Assembly (NCBI GenBank): GCA_019114465.1
Contig: DXFM01000026.1
Location: 1-64,000 of the forward strand
Direction: 5' to 3'
DNA from: Candidatus Lachnoclostridium avicola
Lineage (GTDB): Bacteria; Bacillota; Clostridia; Lachnospirales; Lachnospiraceae
Length of the DNA stretch: 64,000 bases
The position numbers were made by a program, and so were the translations under genes. Below the pieces are notes generated by a model. That model ran no database searches. It had not been told where the DNA came from and saw nothing but the letters and a program-made list of their open reading frames with translations. Below, piece after piece: positions 34,509-43,153 of the stretch. Each line of letters starts with the position of its first letter. The stretch's first letter is position 1.

Positions 34509-35600
34509 ATGGAATACAGAAAACTTCCGAGAGGAACCGAAGAAATCAGCGTGATCGGGCTGGGCAACAGCTCTTCCGGCGAGGCGGGAGCGAAGGAAAC
34601 AGAGGCGGTGGTTTCCTTGGCCCTGGAAAACGGAATCAACTATTTTGATATGGCGGCGGCGGATGCCGTGCCCTTTGAGGCCTACGGCCGCGCCACGGCC
34701 GGCTGCCGGGAAAAGGTGTATTTCCAGGTCCATTTCGGGGCGGACTACCACACGGGAAAATACGGGTGGACAACAAAGCTGGAGACGATCAAGCGTTCCG
34801 TGGACTGGCAGCTGAAAGCTCTGAAGACGGATTATATTGATTTTGGATTCATCCACTGCATCGATGAGCAGAAGGACCTGGATCAGGTGATGGCGGACGG
34901 CGTCATCGATCATATCAGGCGGCTGAAAGAGGCGGGAACGGTGCGGCACATCGGCCTTTCCTCCCACACGCCGGCCATCGTCAACCGGCTGCTGGACACC
35001 GGAATTCTGGACATGGTCATGTTCAGCATCAATCCCGCCTACGACTACCGCCACGGGGAGTACGCCATCGGGGAAGTGGATGAGCGCCAGGCCCTGTACC
35101 GCCGGTGTGAGGCGGAAGGGGTGGGGATTTCCGTGATGAAGGCCTTCAGCGGGGGACAGCTGCTGAATGAAAAGACCTCTCCCTTCGGAAAAGCCCTCAC
35201 GGAATACCAGTGCATCCAGTACGCGCTGGACAAGCCGGGGGTGGTGACCGTTCTCCCCGGTGTGAGAGACCGGAATGACCTGCGGCGTCTGCTGGGATTT
35301 TTCCAGGCGTCCCCGGAGGAGAAGGACTATTCCGTCATCGGAACCTTCGCCCCCCGGGACGCGGAGGGAAACTGCGTGTACTGCAACCACTGCCAGCCAT
35401 GTCCGGCAGGCCTGGATGTGGCTCTGATCAACAAGTACTATGACCTGGCGAAGGCGGGAGATGAGCTGGCGGCAGATCACTATGCCAATCTGGAGAAAAA
35501 GGCCTCCGACTGCATCGGCTGCGGCCACTGCGACCGGCGCTGTCCCTTCCATGTGGTTCAGACGGAGCGGATGAAAGAGATCAGCGCCTATTTCGGATAG
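34509..35600 (+). CDS. Second aldo/keto reductase with ferredoxin domain
   Basis: Paralogue of 363 residues, only six bases after the first. The barrel shows FDMAAADAV where the family has its Asp-Tyr motif, so the catalytic tyrosine is not evident at that position. The likely His is in FGFIHCIDEQ. The C-terminal clusters CVYCNHCQPCP and CIGCGHCDRRCP should bind two [4Fe-4S]. It shares the MerR-like promoter with its neighbour. The two may form a heteromer or handle different carbonyls. Confidence 0.9.
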   Translation: MEYRKLPRGTEEISVIGLGNSSSGEAGAKETEAVVSLALENGINYFDMAAADAVPFEAYGRATAGCREKVYFQVHFGADYHTGKYGWTTKLETIKRSVDWQLKALKTDYIDFGFIHCIDEQKDLDQVMADGVIDHIRRLKEAGTVRHIGLSSHTPAIVNRLLDTGILDMVMFSINPAYDYRHGEYAIGEVDERQALYRRCEAEGVGISVMKAFSGGQLLNEKTSPFGKALTEYQCIQYALDKPGVVTVLPGVRDRNDLRRLLGFFQASPEEKDYSVIGTFAPRDAEGNCVYCNHCQPCPAGLDVALINKYYDLAKAGDELAADHYANLEKKASDCIGCGHCDRRCPFHVVQTERMKEISAYFG

Positions 35601-35690
35601 AGAAGATGGGATAGAAAAGAAGCCAGCTTCCCAGGATTTTCCGCCGGCAGTCTGTACGGGAAAAAGTACAGGATCTGCATGGACGGCCTC

Positions 35691-35719
35691 TTGAAAACTG
35701 CCTGTGATGTCGGTATACT
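35691..35719 (+). promoter_or_regulatory. Promoter of the DUF296 gene with GTATAC repeats
   Basis: TTGAAA (35691-35696), a 17-base spacer and TATACT (35714-35719). The -10 lies in GTATACTGTATAC (35713-35725), a doubled palindrome that may be an operator, perhaps of the GntR type. Confidence 0.7.
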
Positions 35720-35736
35720 GTATACATAGGCAGCCA

Positions 35737-35770
35737 AATCCCCGCAGGGACACTGCGGGGATTCTTTTTT
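35737..35770 (+). terminator. Terminator in the DUF296 leader
   Basis: AATCCCCGCAG (35737-35747) pairs with CTGCGGGGATT (35753-35763), followed by CTTTTTT. It lies about 10 bases after the predicted start of the promoter at 35691-35719, and 137 bases after the second AKR gene. It ends the AKR operon and may also attenuate the next gene. Confidence 0.9.
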
Positions 35771-35856
35771 ACAGCAAGCCTCACAGACGGCTGCCCGTGG
35801 GGGCCCGGCAGGCGGCATGCCTGCGTCAATGACAATCGTCAGAGAGGAGAACCGCT

Positions 35857-36285
35857 ATGGAATACAGAAAATACGGCAGCGACTATGTGGTGAGAATGGA
35901 TAAAGGAGAGGAGATCCTGGCCTGTGTGGAGGAAGTCTGCAGAAAAGAGCAGATCCGTCTGGGCAGCTTAAGCGGATTGGGAGCGGTGGGAGCCGTGGAC
36001 CTGGGAGTGTTTGACACAAAAGAATTCCGTTACCGGACAGAGACCTACCAGGGAGATTTTGAGATTGCCTCCTGTACCGGCAATATTTCCACTATGGATG
36101 GAAACACCTATCTTCACGTCCACGCAGTGATTGCCAACAGCGCGAAGGGGGAGGTGCACGGCGGCCATCTCAGCCGCGGAGTGATCAGCCTCACGGGAGA
36201 ATTTGTGCTTCACGCCATCGACGGCGAAGTGGATCGGAAGTACTCTCCGGAAGTGGGATTAAATCTGATCCGTTTTGAGCAGTAA
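35857..36285 (+). CDS. PPC/DUF296 domain protein
   Basis: Small protein of 142 residues covering one PPC (DUF296) domain. It has the conserved LSGLGAVGAVDLGVFD opening and the HVHAVIA ... GGHLSRG histidine cluster, which binds a metal in solved bacterial members. In plants the domain accompanies AT-hooks; stand-alone bacterial forms have no firm function. AGAGGAG precedes ATG 35857. Two amidohydrolase genes follow, after a separate promoter. Confidence 0.88.
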   Translation: MEYRKYGSDYVVRMDKGEEILACVEEVCRKEQIRLGSLSGLGAVGAVDLGVFDTKEFRYRTETYQGDFEIASCTGNISTMDGNTYLHVHAVIANSAKGEVHGGHLSRGVISLTGEFVLHAIDGEVDRKYSPEVGLNLIRFEQ

Positions 36286-36313
36286 AAAAATATTCTCAGA
36301 CTCCAATTTCTGC

Positions 36314-36342
36314 TTTACATCAACGCGTTAAAGTGGTATGCT
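36314..36342 (+). promoter_or_regulatory. Promoter of the tandem amidohydrolase genes
   Basis: TTTACA (36314-36319), a 17-base spacer and TATGCT (36337-36342), about 55 bases before the first start codon. Confidence 0.65.
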
Positions 36343-36397
36343 GATGGGAAAGCGGGTCCGGACGGTAATCAGAAAGCCGGACCGGAAAGGAGAACGA

Positions 36398-37615
36398 ATG
36401 AAGAGAATCGTTTTAAAATGCGGCCGCCTTTTCTGCGGCGTGGATGAGACCGTTCAGGAAAATATGGCCGTGACAGTGGAGGATAACCGCATTGTCGGAG
36501 TAGCTCCCTGGAAGGACGGATGCGCTCCGACAGACGGGGAAGTGGTGGATCTGTCCGATAAGTTTGTGACTCCCGGACTGATCGACGCTCACGTCCACGT
36601 GAATATGAACGGAGAGCCCAACACCGACAATCTGGCAAAGCTCACCACAGGAGAATTTGCCCTGGTATCCATGGTAAACGCCCAGAGCGACTTAATGGCC
36701 GGCTTTACCACCATCCGGGACGAGGGGGCTGTGGGATTTTCCGATGTGGCTCTGCGGGACGCCATCAATAGGGGAATGGTTGCCGGACCCAGAATGTTTG
36801 TCTCCGGAATGGCCATCAGCTCCACCGGCGGCCACGGAGATTCCAGCTTTGGCCCCGGAGTGACGGGAGGGGCTATGGCCAGCATCGTAAACAGCCCGGA
36901 CGAGGCCAGACGAGCGGCCCGCTACACCTTCAAGTACGGGGCGGACCAGATCAAGATCATGGCCACCGGCGGCGTGATGAGTTTCGGCGACGAGCCGGGA
37001 GCTCCCGAACTGAGCCTGGAGGAGATGAAGGCTGCCCTGGACATCGCCAACAGCCGGGGACGGATCTCCTCCGCCCACGCTCATGGAGCGGAGGGTATTA
37101 AGAACGCCATCTGGGCGGGCATTACCTCCATCGAGCACGGAATGCTCATCGACGATGAGGGAATGGAGCTGATGAAGAATCACGGCACCTACCTGATTCC
37201 CACCATCATCGCCGCATACCAGATCGTAGAATTCGGCAAGACCGGCGCCCTGGCCCCCTGGATGGTGAAGAAGGCGGATCTCTGCCTGCAAAACCACGGG
37301 GAGCACTTGAAAAAGATGATCTCCATGGGAATCAACATCGGCTTTGGTACCGACAGCGGAACCTGCTTCAACCGCCACGGCGAGCAGGCTCTGGAGTTTG
37401 AACTGATGACCCGCTGCGGCTTTACCCCAATCCAGACTCTTCTGGCTGCCACGAAGGTCAACTCCCGCCTGTTAAAGTGGGACGACCGGATCGGCTCCAT
37501 TGAAGAAGGAAAGCTGGCGGATATCGCAGCCTTTGACGGCGATCCGCTGAAAGACATTACAGCCATGACCCGCTGCGCCTTCGTCATGAAGGACGGCGTC
37601 GTGTACAAACATTGA
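36398..37615 (+). CDS. Amidohydrolase (imidazolonepropionase/prolidase-like), copy 1
   Basis: Metal-dependent hydrolase of 405 residues. It has HVHVNMNGEP near residue 67, the likely carboxylated Lys in ADQIKIMATGG, SAHAHGAEGI, SIEHGML and the terminal Asp in GFGTDSGTC. This set matches the amidohydrolase branch with Xaa-Pro and Xaa-Arg dipeptidases. ATG 36398 follows AAGGAGA by six bases. A close paralogue starts 16 bp after its stop, pointing to tandem duplication. No signal peptide, so a cytoplasmic dipeptidase or cyclic amide hydrolase is likely. Confidence 0.9.
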   Translation: MKRIVLKCGRLFCGVDETVQENMAVTVEDNRIVGVAPWKDGCAPTDGEVVDLSDKFVTPGLIDAHVHVNMNGEPNTDNLAKLTTGEFALVSMVNAQSDLMAGFTTIRDEGAVGFSDVALRDAINRGMVAGPRMFVSGMAISSTGGHGDSSFGPGVTGGAMASIVNSPDEARRAARYTFKYGADQIKIMATGGVMSFGDEPGAPELSLEEMKAALDIANSRGRISSAHAHGAEGIKNAIWAGITSIEHGMLIDDEGMELMKNHGTYLIPTIIAAYQIVEFGKTGALAPWMVKKADLCLQNHGEHLKKMISMGINIGFGTDSGTCFNRHGEQALEFELMTRCGFTPIQTLLAATKVNSRLLKWDDRIGSIEEGKLADIAAFDGDPLKDITAMTRCAFVMKDGVVYKH

Positions 37616-37631
37616 TCGGGGAGGGACGAAC

Positions 37632-38849
37632 ATGAAGCAGGTTATCAAATGCGGCCATCTCTTTGACGTAAATGAGAAAGCGTTCAAGGCGCAGGCCAAT
37701 GTATACATAGACGGAAATGTGATTGAGAAGGTGGTATACGGCGAGGACCAGACCGAAGAGGGCTGGGAGATCGTGGATCTGACCGGCAAGTATGTGATGC
37801 CCGGCTTTATCGACTGCCATGTCCATCTGAACATGGACGGGGAGCCGGATGGAACGGCCTCCATGTCGTCGGCCACTGACGGAGATATGGCTTTAAAGGC
37901 TTACGTGTACGCCATGAGGGACCTGATGGCCGGATTTACGGGAGTCCGGGATGAGGGCTCTGTGGGATTTACGGACATCGCCTTACGAAACACCATCGAG
38001 AAAGGCCTGGTGAAAGGCCCCAGAATCTTCTGCAGCGGCATGCCTCTGGGCACCACCGGCGGACACGCCGATTCCCATTTTAATCCCTATATAGGCGGAA
38101 GAACTTCCATGGGCATCATCGTGGACAGTCCGGATGCCGGAAGGGCGGCTGCCAGGGAGAATTTCAAGCGGGGAGCAGATCAGATTAAGCTGATGGCCAC
38201 CGGAGGAGTGATGTCTGTGGGAGATGACCCGGGCGCGCCGGAGTTTACGGTGGAGGAGATGAAAGCCATCTGCGACGAGGCGAAGCGGAAAGGAAAGCTG
38301 ACCAGCGCCCACACCCACGGAACCCTGGGCATCAAATGGGCGGTGGAAGCCGGCGTGGAGACCATCGAGCACGGCACCATGCTGGATGAGGAAGGGGTGC
38401 AGATGATGCTGGACAACGGCACCTGGCTGGTACCCACCCTCTGCGCTCCCTATAATATTATGAGGTACGGCGTGGAGGCCGGCATCCCCCAGGAGATGGT
38501 GGACAAGTGTTCTCTGGTGGCTGAGCGCCACAAACAGTCCACGAAGATGGCCTACGAGGCGGGAGTGAAAATCGCCTTCGGAACGGACACCGGCACGCCT
38601 TTCAGCGCCCACGGTTCCCAGGCCCTGGAATTTGAACTCCTGGTAAACGACGGCTTTCGGCCGGAGGATGCCATTCTGTCCGCCACGAAAAACGCGGCCC
38701 AGATGCTTCACTGGGACGAAAAGGTAGGCGCTGTGGAGGCCGGAAAGCTGGCGGACATTGTGGCTGTGGATTCGGATCCCATCGCCGACATCCGCGCCCT
38801 TCAGAATGTCACCTTCGTGATGAAGGACGGAGAGATTTTCAAGAAATAA
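37632..38849 (+). CDS. Amidohydrolase, copy 2
   Basis: Same family and same length (405 residues) as the gene before it, with the same motifs: DCHVHLNMDGEP, GADQIKLMATGG, SAHTHGTLGIK, TIEHGTML and FGTDTGTP. The two are clearly related across their length but far from identical, so duplication is old and the substrates may differ. GGGAGG precedes ATG 37632. A strong terminator follows. Confidence 0.9.
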   Translation: MKQVIKCGHLFDVNEKAFKAQANVYIDGNVIEKVVYGEDQTEEGWEIVDLTGKYVMPGFIDCHVHLNMDGEPDGTASMSSATDGDMALKAYVYAMRDLMAGFTGVRDEGSVGFTDIALRNTIEKGLVKGPRIFCSGMPLGTTGGHADSHFNPYIGGRTSMGIIVDSPDAGRAAARENFKRGADQIKLMATGGVMSVGDDPGAPEFTVEEMKAICDEAKRKGKLTSAHTHGTLGIKWAVEAGVETIEHGTMLDEEGVQMMLDNGTWLVPTLCAPYNIMRYGVEAGIPQEMVDKCSLVAERHKQSTKMAYEAGVKIAFGTDTGTPFSAHGSQALEFELLVNDGFRPEDAILSATKNAAQMLHWDEKVGAVEAGKLADIVAVDSDPIADIRALQNVTFVMKDGEIFKK

Positions 38850-38893
38850 GAGGGAGCGATTTCTCTGAGAAATTTCCCTGAGAAAATACGGCG

Positions 38894-38938
38894 GCGGCCG
38901 GAGAATCTGCGGAAGAGGCAGGCTCCGGCCGCTTTTTC
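38894..38938 (+). terminator. Terminator of the amidohydrolase operon
   Basis: GCGGCCGGAG (38894-38903) pairs with CTCCGGCCGC (38923-38932), followed by TTTTT. It marks the end of the accessory block before pyrH. Confidence 0.93.
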
Positions 38939-38964
38939 CTCTTGGCCCTTTTTTCGGAAACAGC

Positions 38965-38993
38965 TTTTCAAATTTCCGGGAATATGTTATACT
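38965..38993 (+). promoter_or_regulatory. Promoter of the pyrH-frr operon
   Basis: TTTTCA (38965-38970), a 17-base spacer and an extended -10 TGTTATACT, with TATACT at 38988-38993. It gives pyrH its own start, as needed after separation from tsf. Confidence 0.75.
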
Positions 38994-39044
38994 TTTCAGA
39001 GTAGAAAACTTCCCCCGGGAAGATGACGACAAGAGAGGTTAAAC

Positions 39045-39746
39045 ATGAAGACAAACCGTGTATTGCTGAAATTAAGCGGCGAGGCTCTGGCCGGACCGAA
39101 AAAGACAGGCTTTGACGAGGATACTGTGCGGGAAGTCGCCAGACAGGTGAAGATTTCCGTAGATCAGGGCGTTCAGGTGGGAATTGTCATCGGAGGCGGC
39201 AATTTCTGGCGGGGACGCACCAGCAATGCCATCGACCGCACGAAGGCGGACCAGATCGGAATGCTGGCCACTGTGATGAACTGCATTTACGTCTCGGAGA
39301 TTTTCCGGACGGAGGGCATGAAGACCCAGATTTTCACCCCCTTCCTCTGCGGCTCCATGACGGAACTGTTCTCCAAGGACAAGGCCAATACATGCTTTGA
39401 GGAGGGAATGGTGGTATTCTTCGCTGGAGGGACAGGCCATCCCTATTTCTCCACGGACACCGGCATCGTGCTGCGCGCCATTGAGATGGATGCGGACTGC
39501 ATTCTGCTGGCAAAGTCCATTGACGGAATCTATGACAGCGATCCGAAGCTGAATCCGGACGCGAAGCGCTATGATACCATTTCCATCCAGGAAGTGATCG
39601 ACAAGCAGCTGGCAGTGGTGGATCTCACGGCGTCCATCATGTGCATGGAGCACAAAATGCCCATGGCGGTGTTCGACTTAAACGAGAAGGACAGCATTGC
39701 CAACGCCATGACAGGAAAAATAAACGGCACGGTAGTGACCGTATAA
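39045..39746 (+). CDS. pyrH: UMP kinase
   Basis: Phosphorylates UMP to UDP with ATP, in pyrimidine supply. The 233-residue protein shows LLKLSGEALAGP at the N-terminus, GGGNFWRGR near residue 52 and SIDGIYDSDPK near 160, all standard for bacterial hexameric UMP kinase. It is the first gene of the housekeeping run, 13 bases before frr. In relatives it normally follows tsf directly; here it has its own promoter. Confidence 0.97.
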   Translation: MKTNRVLLKLSGEALAGPKKTGFDEDTVREVARQVKISVDQGVQVGIVIGGGNFWRGRTSNAIDRTKADQIGMLATVMNCIYVSEIFRTEGMKTQIFTPFLCGSMTELFSKDKANTCFEEGMVVFFAGGTGHPYFSTDTGIVLRAIEMDADCILLAKSIDGIYDSDPKLNPDAKRYDTISIQEVIDKQLAVVDLTASIMCMEHKMPMAVFDLNEKDSIANAMTGKINGTVVTV

Positions 39747-39758
39747 CTAGGAGGATAT

Positions 39759-40316
39759 ATGGACAAGGAAAAATTACAGATTTATGAGACAAAGATGAAC
39801 AAATCCCTGGATGCTCTGCAGAACGAGTATGCGTCCATCCGGGCCGGACGGGCCAATCCCCATGTACTGGATAAATTAAAGGTGGATTATTACGGAAGCC
39901 CCACCCCCATCCAGCAGGTGGGCAATATTTCCGTTCCCGAGGCCAGAATGATCGTGATCCAGCCTTGGGAGAAGAGCCTGCTCAAGGCCATTGAGAAGGC
40001 GATCCTGACCTCCGATTTGGGAATCAATCCCACCAATGACGGCAGCGTGATCCGTCTGGTATTTCCGGAGCTGACGGAGGAGCGAAGAAAAGAGCTGGCG
40101 AAGGATGTGAAGAAGAAGGGAGAGGCCACCAAGGTGGCGATCCGCAACATCCGCCGGGATGCCAACGACGCGTTCAAGAAGATGGAGAAGGCGGACGAGA
40201 TTTCCGAGGACGATTTAAAAGAGGCGGAGGAGAAGATCCAGAAGCTGACAGACAAGATGGTGGCGGAAGTGGACAAGGCCGTCGAGAACAAGACGAAGGA
40301 GATCATGACAGTTTAA
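39759..40316 (+). CDS. frr: Ribosome recycling factor
   Basis: Splits post-termination ribosomes together with EF-G. The 185-residue protein has the family opening with [19 protein letters not shown] and the conserved [15 protein letters not shown] segment, and normal length. AGGAGG precedes ATG 39759. It is followed by a short hairpin before uppS. Confidence 0.97.
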   Translation: MDKEKLQIYETKMNKSLDALQNEYASIRAGRANPHVLDKLKVDYYGSPTPIQQVGNISVPEARMIVIQPWEKSLLKAIEKAILTSDLGINPTNDGSVIRLVFPELTEERRKELAKDVKKKGEATKVAIRNIRRDANDAFKKMEKADEISEDDLKEAEEKIQKLTDKMVAEVDKAVENKTKEIMTV

Positions 40317-40333
40317 TAAAAAAGGAATATATG

Positions 40334-40357
40334 GGGGCGGGAGCAAGACACCGCCCC
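40334..40357 (+). terminator. Weak hairpin between frr and uppS
   Basis: GGGGCGG (40334-40340) pairs with CCGCCCC (40351-40357). The T-run that follows is broken, so it may only partly stop transcription and reduce expression of uppS and later genes. Confidence 0.45.
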
Positions 40358-40397
40358 TGTTTCCCGTTTATCTGCCGGCAGCGGTGTGGAGGAGTAT

Positions 40398-41126
40398 ATG
40401 GAAGAGAATAAGAACAATCTGGTGATTCCGGATCACGTGGCGCTGATCCTGGACGGAAACGGCCGCTGGGCCAAAAAGAGAGGACTTCCCAGAACCATGG
40501 GACATAAAGAAGGCTGCGTCACCGTGGAGAAGACGGTGGAGATCGCGGCCAGGATGGGAATTAAGTACCTGACGGTCTACGGATTTTCCACGGAAAACTG
40601 GAAGCGGTCCGTGGAGGAAGTGGGGGCTCTGATGCAGCTGTTCCGCTATTATATGGTGCGGCTGCTGAAGATCGCCAAGGCCAACAATGTGCGGGTGAAG
40701 ATGATCGGCGAGAGAAGCCGGTTCGACAAAGATATTGTGGAAGGAATCAACCGCCTGGAGCGGGAGACGAAGGACAACACCGGTCTGACCTTTGTGATCG
40801 CCGTCAATTACGGCGGGCGGGATGAGATCGTCCGGGCCGCCAGAAGGATGGCGGAGGATCTGGAGACAGGGAAGCTGAAGAAGGAGGAGATCACAGAGCC
40901 TGTGTTTGCCTCCTATCTGGATACGGCGGGAATCCCGGATCCGGATCTGCTCATCCGCACCAGCGGAGAGCTCCGGCTTTCCAATTATCTGCTGTGGCAG
41001 CTGGCCTACACGGAGATATACGTCACCGACTGCCTGTGGCCTGATTTTGACAAAAAGGAATTAGAAAAAGCCATCGCTGCGTACAATAAGAGAGACAGAA
41101 GATTCGGCGGCGTGAAGACCACTTAG
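40398..41126 (+). CDS. uppS: Undecaprenyl diphosphate synthase
   Basis: Makes the C55 lipid carrier used in cell-wall synthesis by adding isopentenyl units to farnesyl-PP. The 242-residue cis-prenyltransferase has ALILDGNGRWAKKRGLPR with the catalytic Asp, the GFSTENWKR motif and LLIRTSGELRLSNYLLWQ. I use ATG 40398, preceded closely by GGAGG; a GTG at 40386 would add four residues. cdsA follows. Confidence 0.96.
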   Translation: MEENKNNLVIPDHVALILDGNGRWAKKRGLPRTMGHKEGCVTVEKTVEIAARMGIKYLTVYGFSTENWKRSVEEVGALMQLFRYYMVRLLKIAKANNVRVKMIGERSRFDKDIVEGINRLERETKDNTGLTFVIAVNYGGRDEIVRAARRMAEDLETGKLKKEEITEPVFASYLDTAGIPDPDLLIRTSGELRLSNYLLWQLAYTEIYVTDCLWPDFDKKELEKAIAAYNKRDRRFGGVKTT

Positions 41127-41145
41127 ACCGAAGGGAGGAGTAACT

Positions 41146-41970
41146 ATGTTTACCACAAGACTGATCAGCGGCATCGTGCTGGTGGCGGCGGCCCTGGTGG
41201 TGGTCATCACCGGCGGCCCGCTGCTGTTTGCCGTAAACTGCGCCATCTCCTTCATCGGCCTCTTTGAATTTTACCGGGTGCTGGGAATCGAGAAGAATGC
41301 GGTGGGAGTGGCCGGCTACCTGTCGGCGGCGGCTTATTTCGGCATTCTCTGGTTCGGCGGCCAGCAGTATGTGGAATTTGTGATCATCCTGACGGTTATG
41401 CTGCTCATGACCATCTACGTGGTCACCTTCCCCGCCTACAAGACAGACCAGGTGACGGGAGCCGTGTTCGGCGTCCTCTACGTGCCGGTCATGCTGTCCT
41501 ACTTATACCAGACCAGGACCATGCCTGACGGCGCCTATCTGGTATGGCTGATCTTTTTAAGCTCCTGGGGATGCGACACCTGCGCCTACTGCACGGGAAT
41601 GCTCTTCGGAAAGCACAGGCTGGCCCCGGTGCTCAGCCCGAAAAAGTCCGTGGAGGGCGCTGTGGGAGGCGTGGTCGGAGCGGCCCTTCTGGGGCTGATC
41701 TACGGCGCCGTATTCGGCGGCCATATGCTGGAGGTGGAAAATCCCATGTTTTCCTGCGCTCTGGCCTGTGCCATCGCCGCGGTGATCTCCCAGATCGGAG
41801 ATCTGGCGGCCTCGGCGGTGAAGCGCAACCACAATGTAAAGGACTACGGCCATCTGATCCCGGGACACGGAGGAATCCTGGACCGGTTTGACAGCATGAT
41901 CTTTACGGCTCCGGCCATATTTTTTGCCGTCAACTTTATCGCGGTGAACATCCTCCAGGGAGGACACTAA
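41146..41970 (+). CDS. cdsA: Phosphatidate cytidylyltransferase
   Basis: Membrane enzyme that makes CDP-diacylglycerol from phosphatidic acid and CTP. The 274-residue protein has about eight hydrophobic segments and the C-terminal signature KRNHNVKDYGHLIPGHGG followed by DRFDS. Neighbours uppS and dxr are the usual ones in Clostridia. GGGAGGAG precedes ATG 41146. Confidence 0.96.
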   Translation: MFTTRLISGIVLVAAALVVVITGGPLLFAVNCAISFIGLFEFYRVLGIEKNAVGVAGYLSAAAYFGILWFGGQQYVEFVIILTVMLLMTIYVVTFPAYKTDQVTGAVFGVLYVPVMLSYLYQTRTMPDGAYLVWLIFLSSWGCDTCAYCTGMLFGKHRLAPVLSPKKSVEGAVGGVVGAALLGLIYGAVFGGHMLEVENPMFSCALACAIAAVISQIGDLAASAVKRNHNVKDYGHLIPGHGGILDRFDSMIFTAPAIFFAVNFIAVNILQGGH

Positions 41971-42009
41971 CCGCGGCCTGACGGCTCATACAGAAGGAGA
42001 GAACCCACA

Positions 42010-43152
42010 ATGAGGCGAATTGCGATTTTGGGATCCACCGGTTCCATCGGCACACAGACCCTGGAAGTGGTGGAGCAGAATAAAGATATAGAAGTGACGG
42101 CCCTGGCGGCGGGAAGCAATATCCGCCTGCTGGAGCAGCAGATCCGGAAATTTCATCCCCGGCTGGCTGCGGTCTGGTCGGAGGAAAAGGCGAAGGAACT
42201 GAGGACTGCCGTGGCGGATCTGGACGTGAGGATAGAAGCCGGCATGGACGGCCTGATTGCCGTGGCCACAGAGGAGAAGGCACAGACGGTGGTCACCGCC
42301 GTGGTGGGGATGATCGGCATCCTGCCCACCATCGCCGCCATCCAGGCGGGCAGGGACATCGCCCTGGCCAACAAGGAAACTCTGGTGACGGCAGGCCACC
42401 TGATCATTCCCATGGTGAAGGAACAAGGTGTCCGGCTGCTGCCGGTGGACAGCGAGCACAGCGCCATTTTCCAGTGCCTGAACGGAGAGCACGGAAACCG
42501 GATCCAGAAGATCCTGCTCACCGCCTCCGGCGGCCCCTTCCGGGGATGGACCAGGGAGCAGATGAAGAATATTCAGGTGGAGGATGCCTTAAAGCATCCC
42601 AACTGGTCCATGGGGAGAAAGATCACCATCGACTCCTCCACCATGGTGAACAAGGGCCTGGAGGTGATGGAGGCCAGATGGCTTTTCGGCGTGGAGATGG
42701 ATCAGGTGCAGGTGGTGGTTCAGCCCCAGAGCGTGATCCACTCCATGGTGGAGTTTGAGGACGGGGCGGTGATGGCCCAGCTTGGCACCCCGGATATGAA
42801 GCTGCCCATCCAGTACGCCCTGTATTATCCGGAGAGACGGCCGCTGGCGGGGGATCGGCTGGATTTCTGGAAATTGAAGGAGATCCGCTTTGAAAAACCG
42901 GACTTTGAAAATTTCCCGGCGCTTTCCCTGGCTTACCGGGCGGGAAAAACGGGAGGCTCTCTCCCCACCGTCTTCAACGCTGCCAACGAGCGGGCGGTGA
43001 GCATGTTTTTAAATCGAAAAATCGGGTATCTTACCATAGTGGATATCATCGAGAGCGCCATGGAGCGCCATCAGGTGATCTCCGACCCATCCGTGGAGCA
43101 GATTCTGGAGACGGAGCGGGAAACCTACGACTATATCGAAAGCAGGTGGTAA
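42010..43152 (+). CDS. dxr: 1-deoxy-D-xylulose-5-phosphate reductoisomerase
   Basis: Second step of the MEP isoprenoid pathway, making MEP with NADPH. The 380-residue protein has the NADPH loop GSTGSIGTQTLEV, the metal/substrate motif VDSEHSAIFQCL and the SGGPFRG flexible-loop region. It supplies precursors for UppS two genes upstream. AAGGAGAG precedes ATG 42010. Confidence 0.97.
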   Translation: MRRIAILGSTGSIGTQTLEVVEQNKDIEVTALAAGSNIRLLEQQIRKFHPRLAAVWSEEKAKELRTAVADLDVRIEAGMDGLIAVATEEKAQTVVTAVVGMIGILPTIAAIQAGRDIALANKETLVTAGHLIIPMVKEQGVRLLPVDSEHSAIFQCLNGEHGNRIQKILLTASGGPFRGWTREQMKNIQVEDALKHPNWSMGRKITIDSSTMVNKGLEVMEARWLFGVEMDQVQVVVQPQSVIHSMVEFEDGAVMAQLGTPDMKLPIQYALYYPERRPLAGDRLDFWKLKEIRFEKPDFENFPALSLAYRAGKTGGSLPTVFNAANERAVSMFLNRKIGYLTIVDIIESAMERHQVISDPSVEQILETERETYDYIESRW

Positions 43153-43153
43153 T

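Noticed and set aside
34041-35753. Long minus-strand frame of 570 codons opposite the two aldo/keto reductase genes
   Set aside because: It is antisense to two genes with clear motifs, has no family resemblance and reflects GC-rich third positions.
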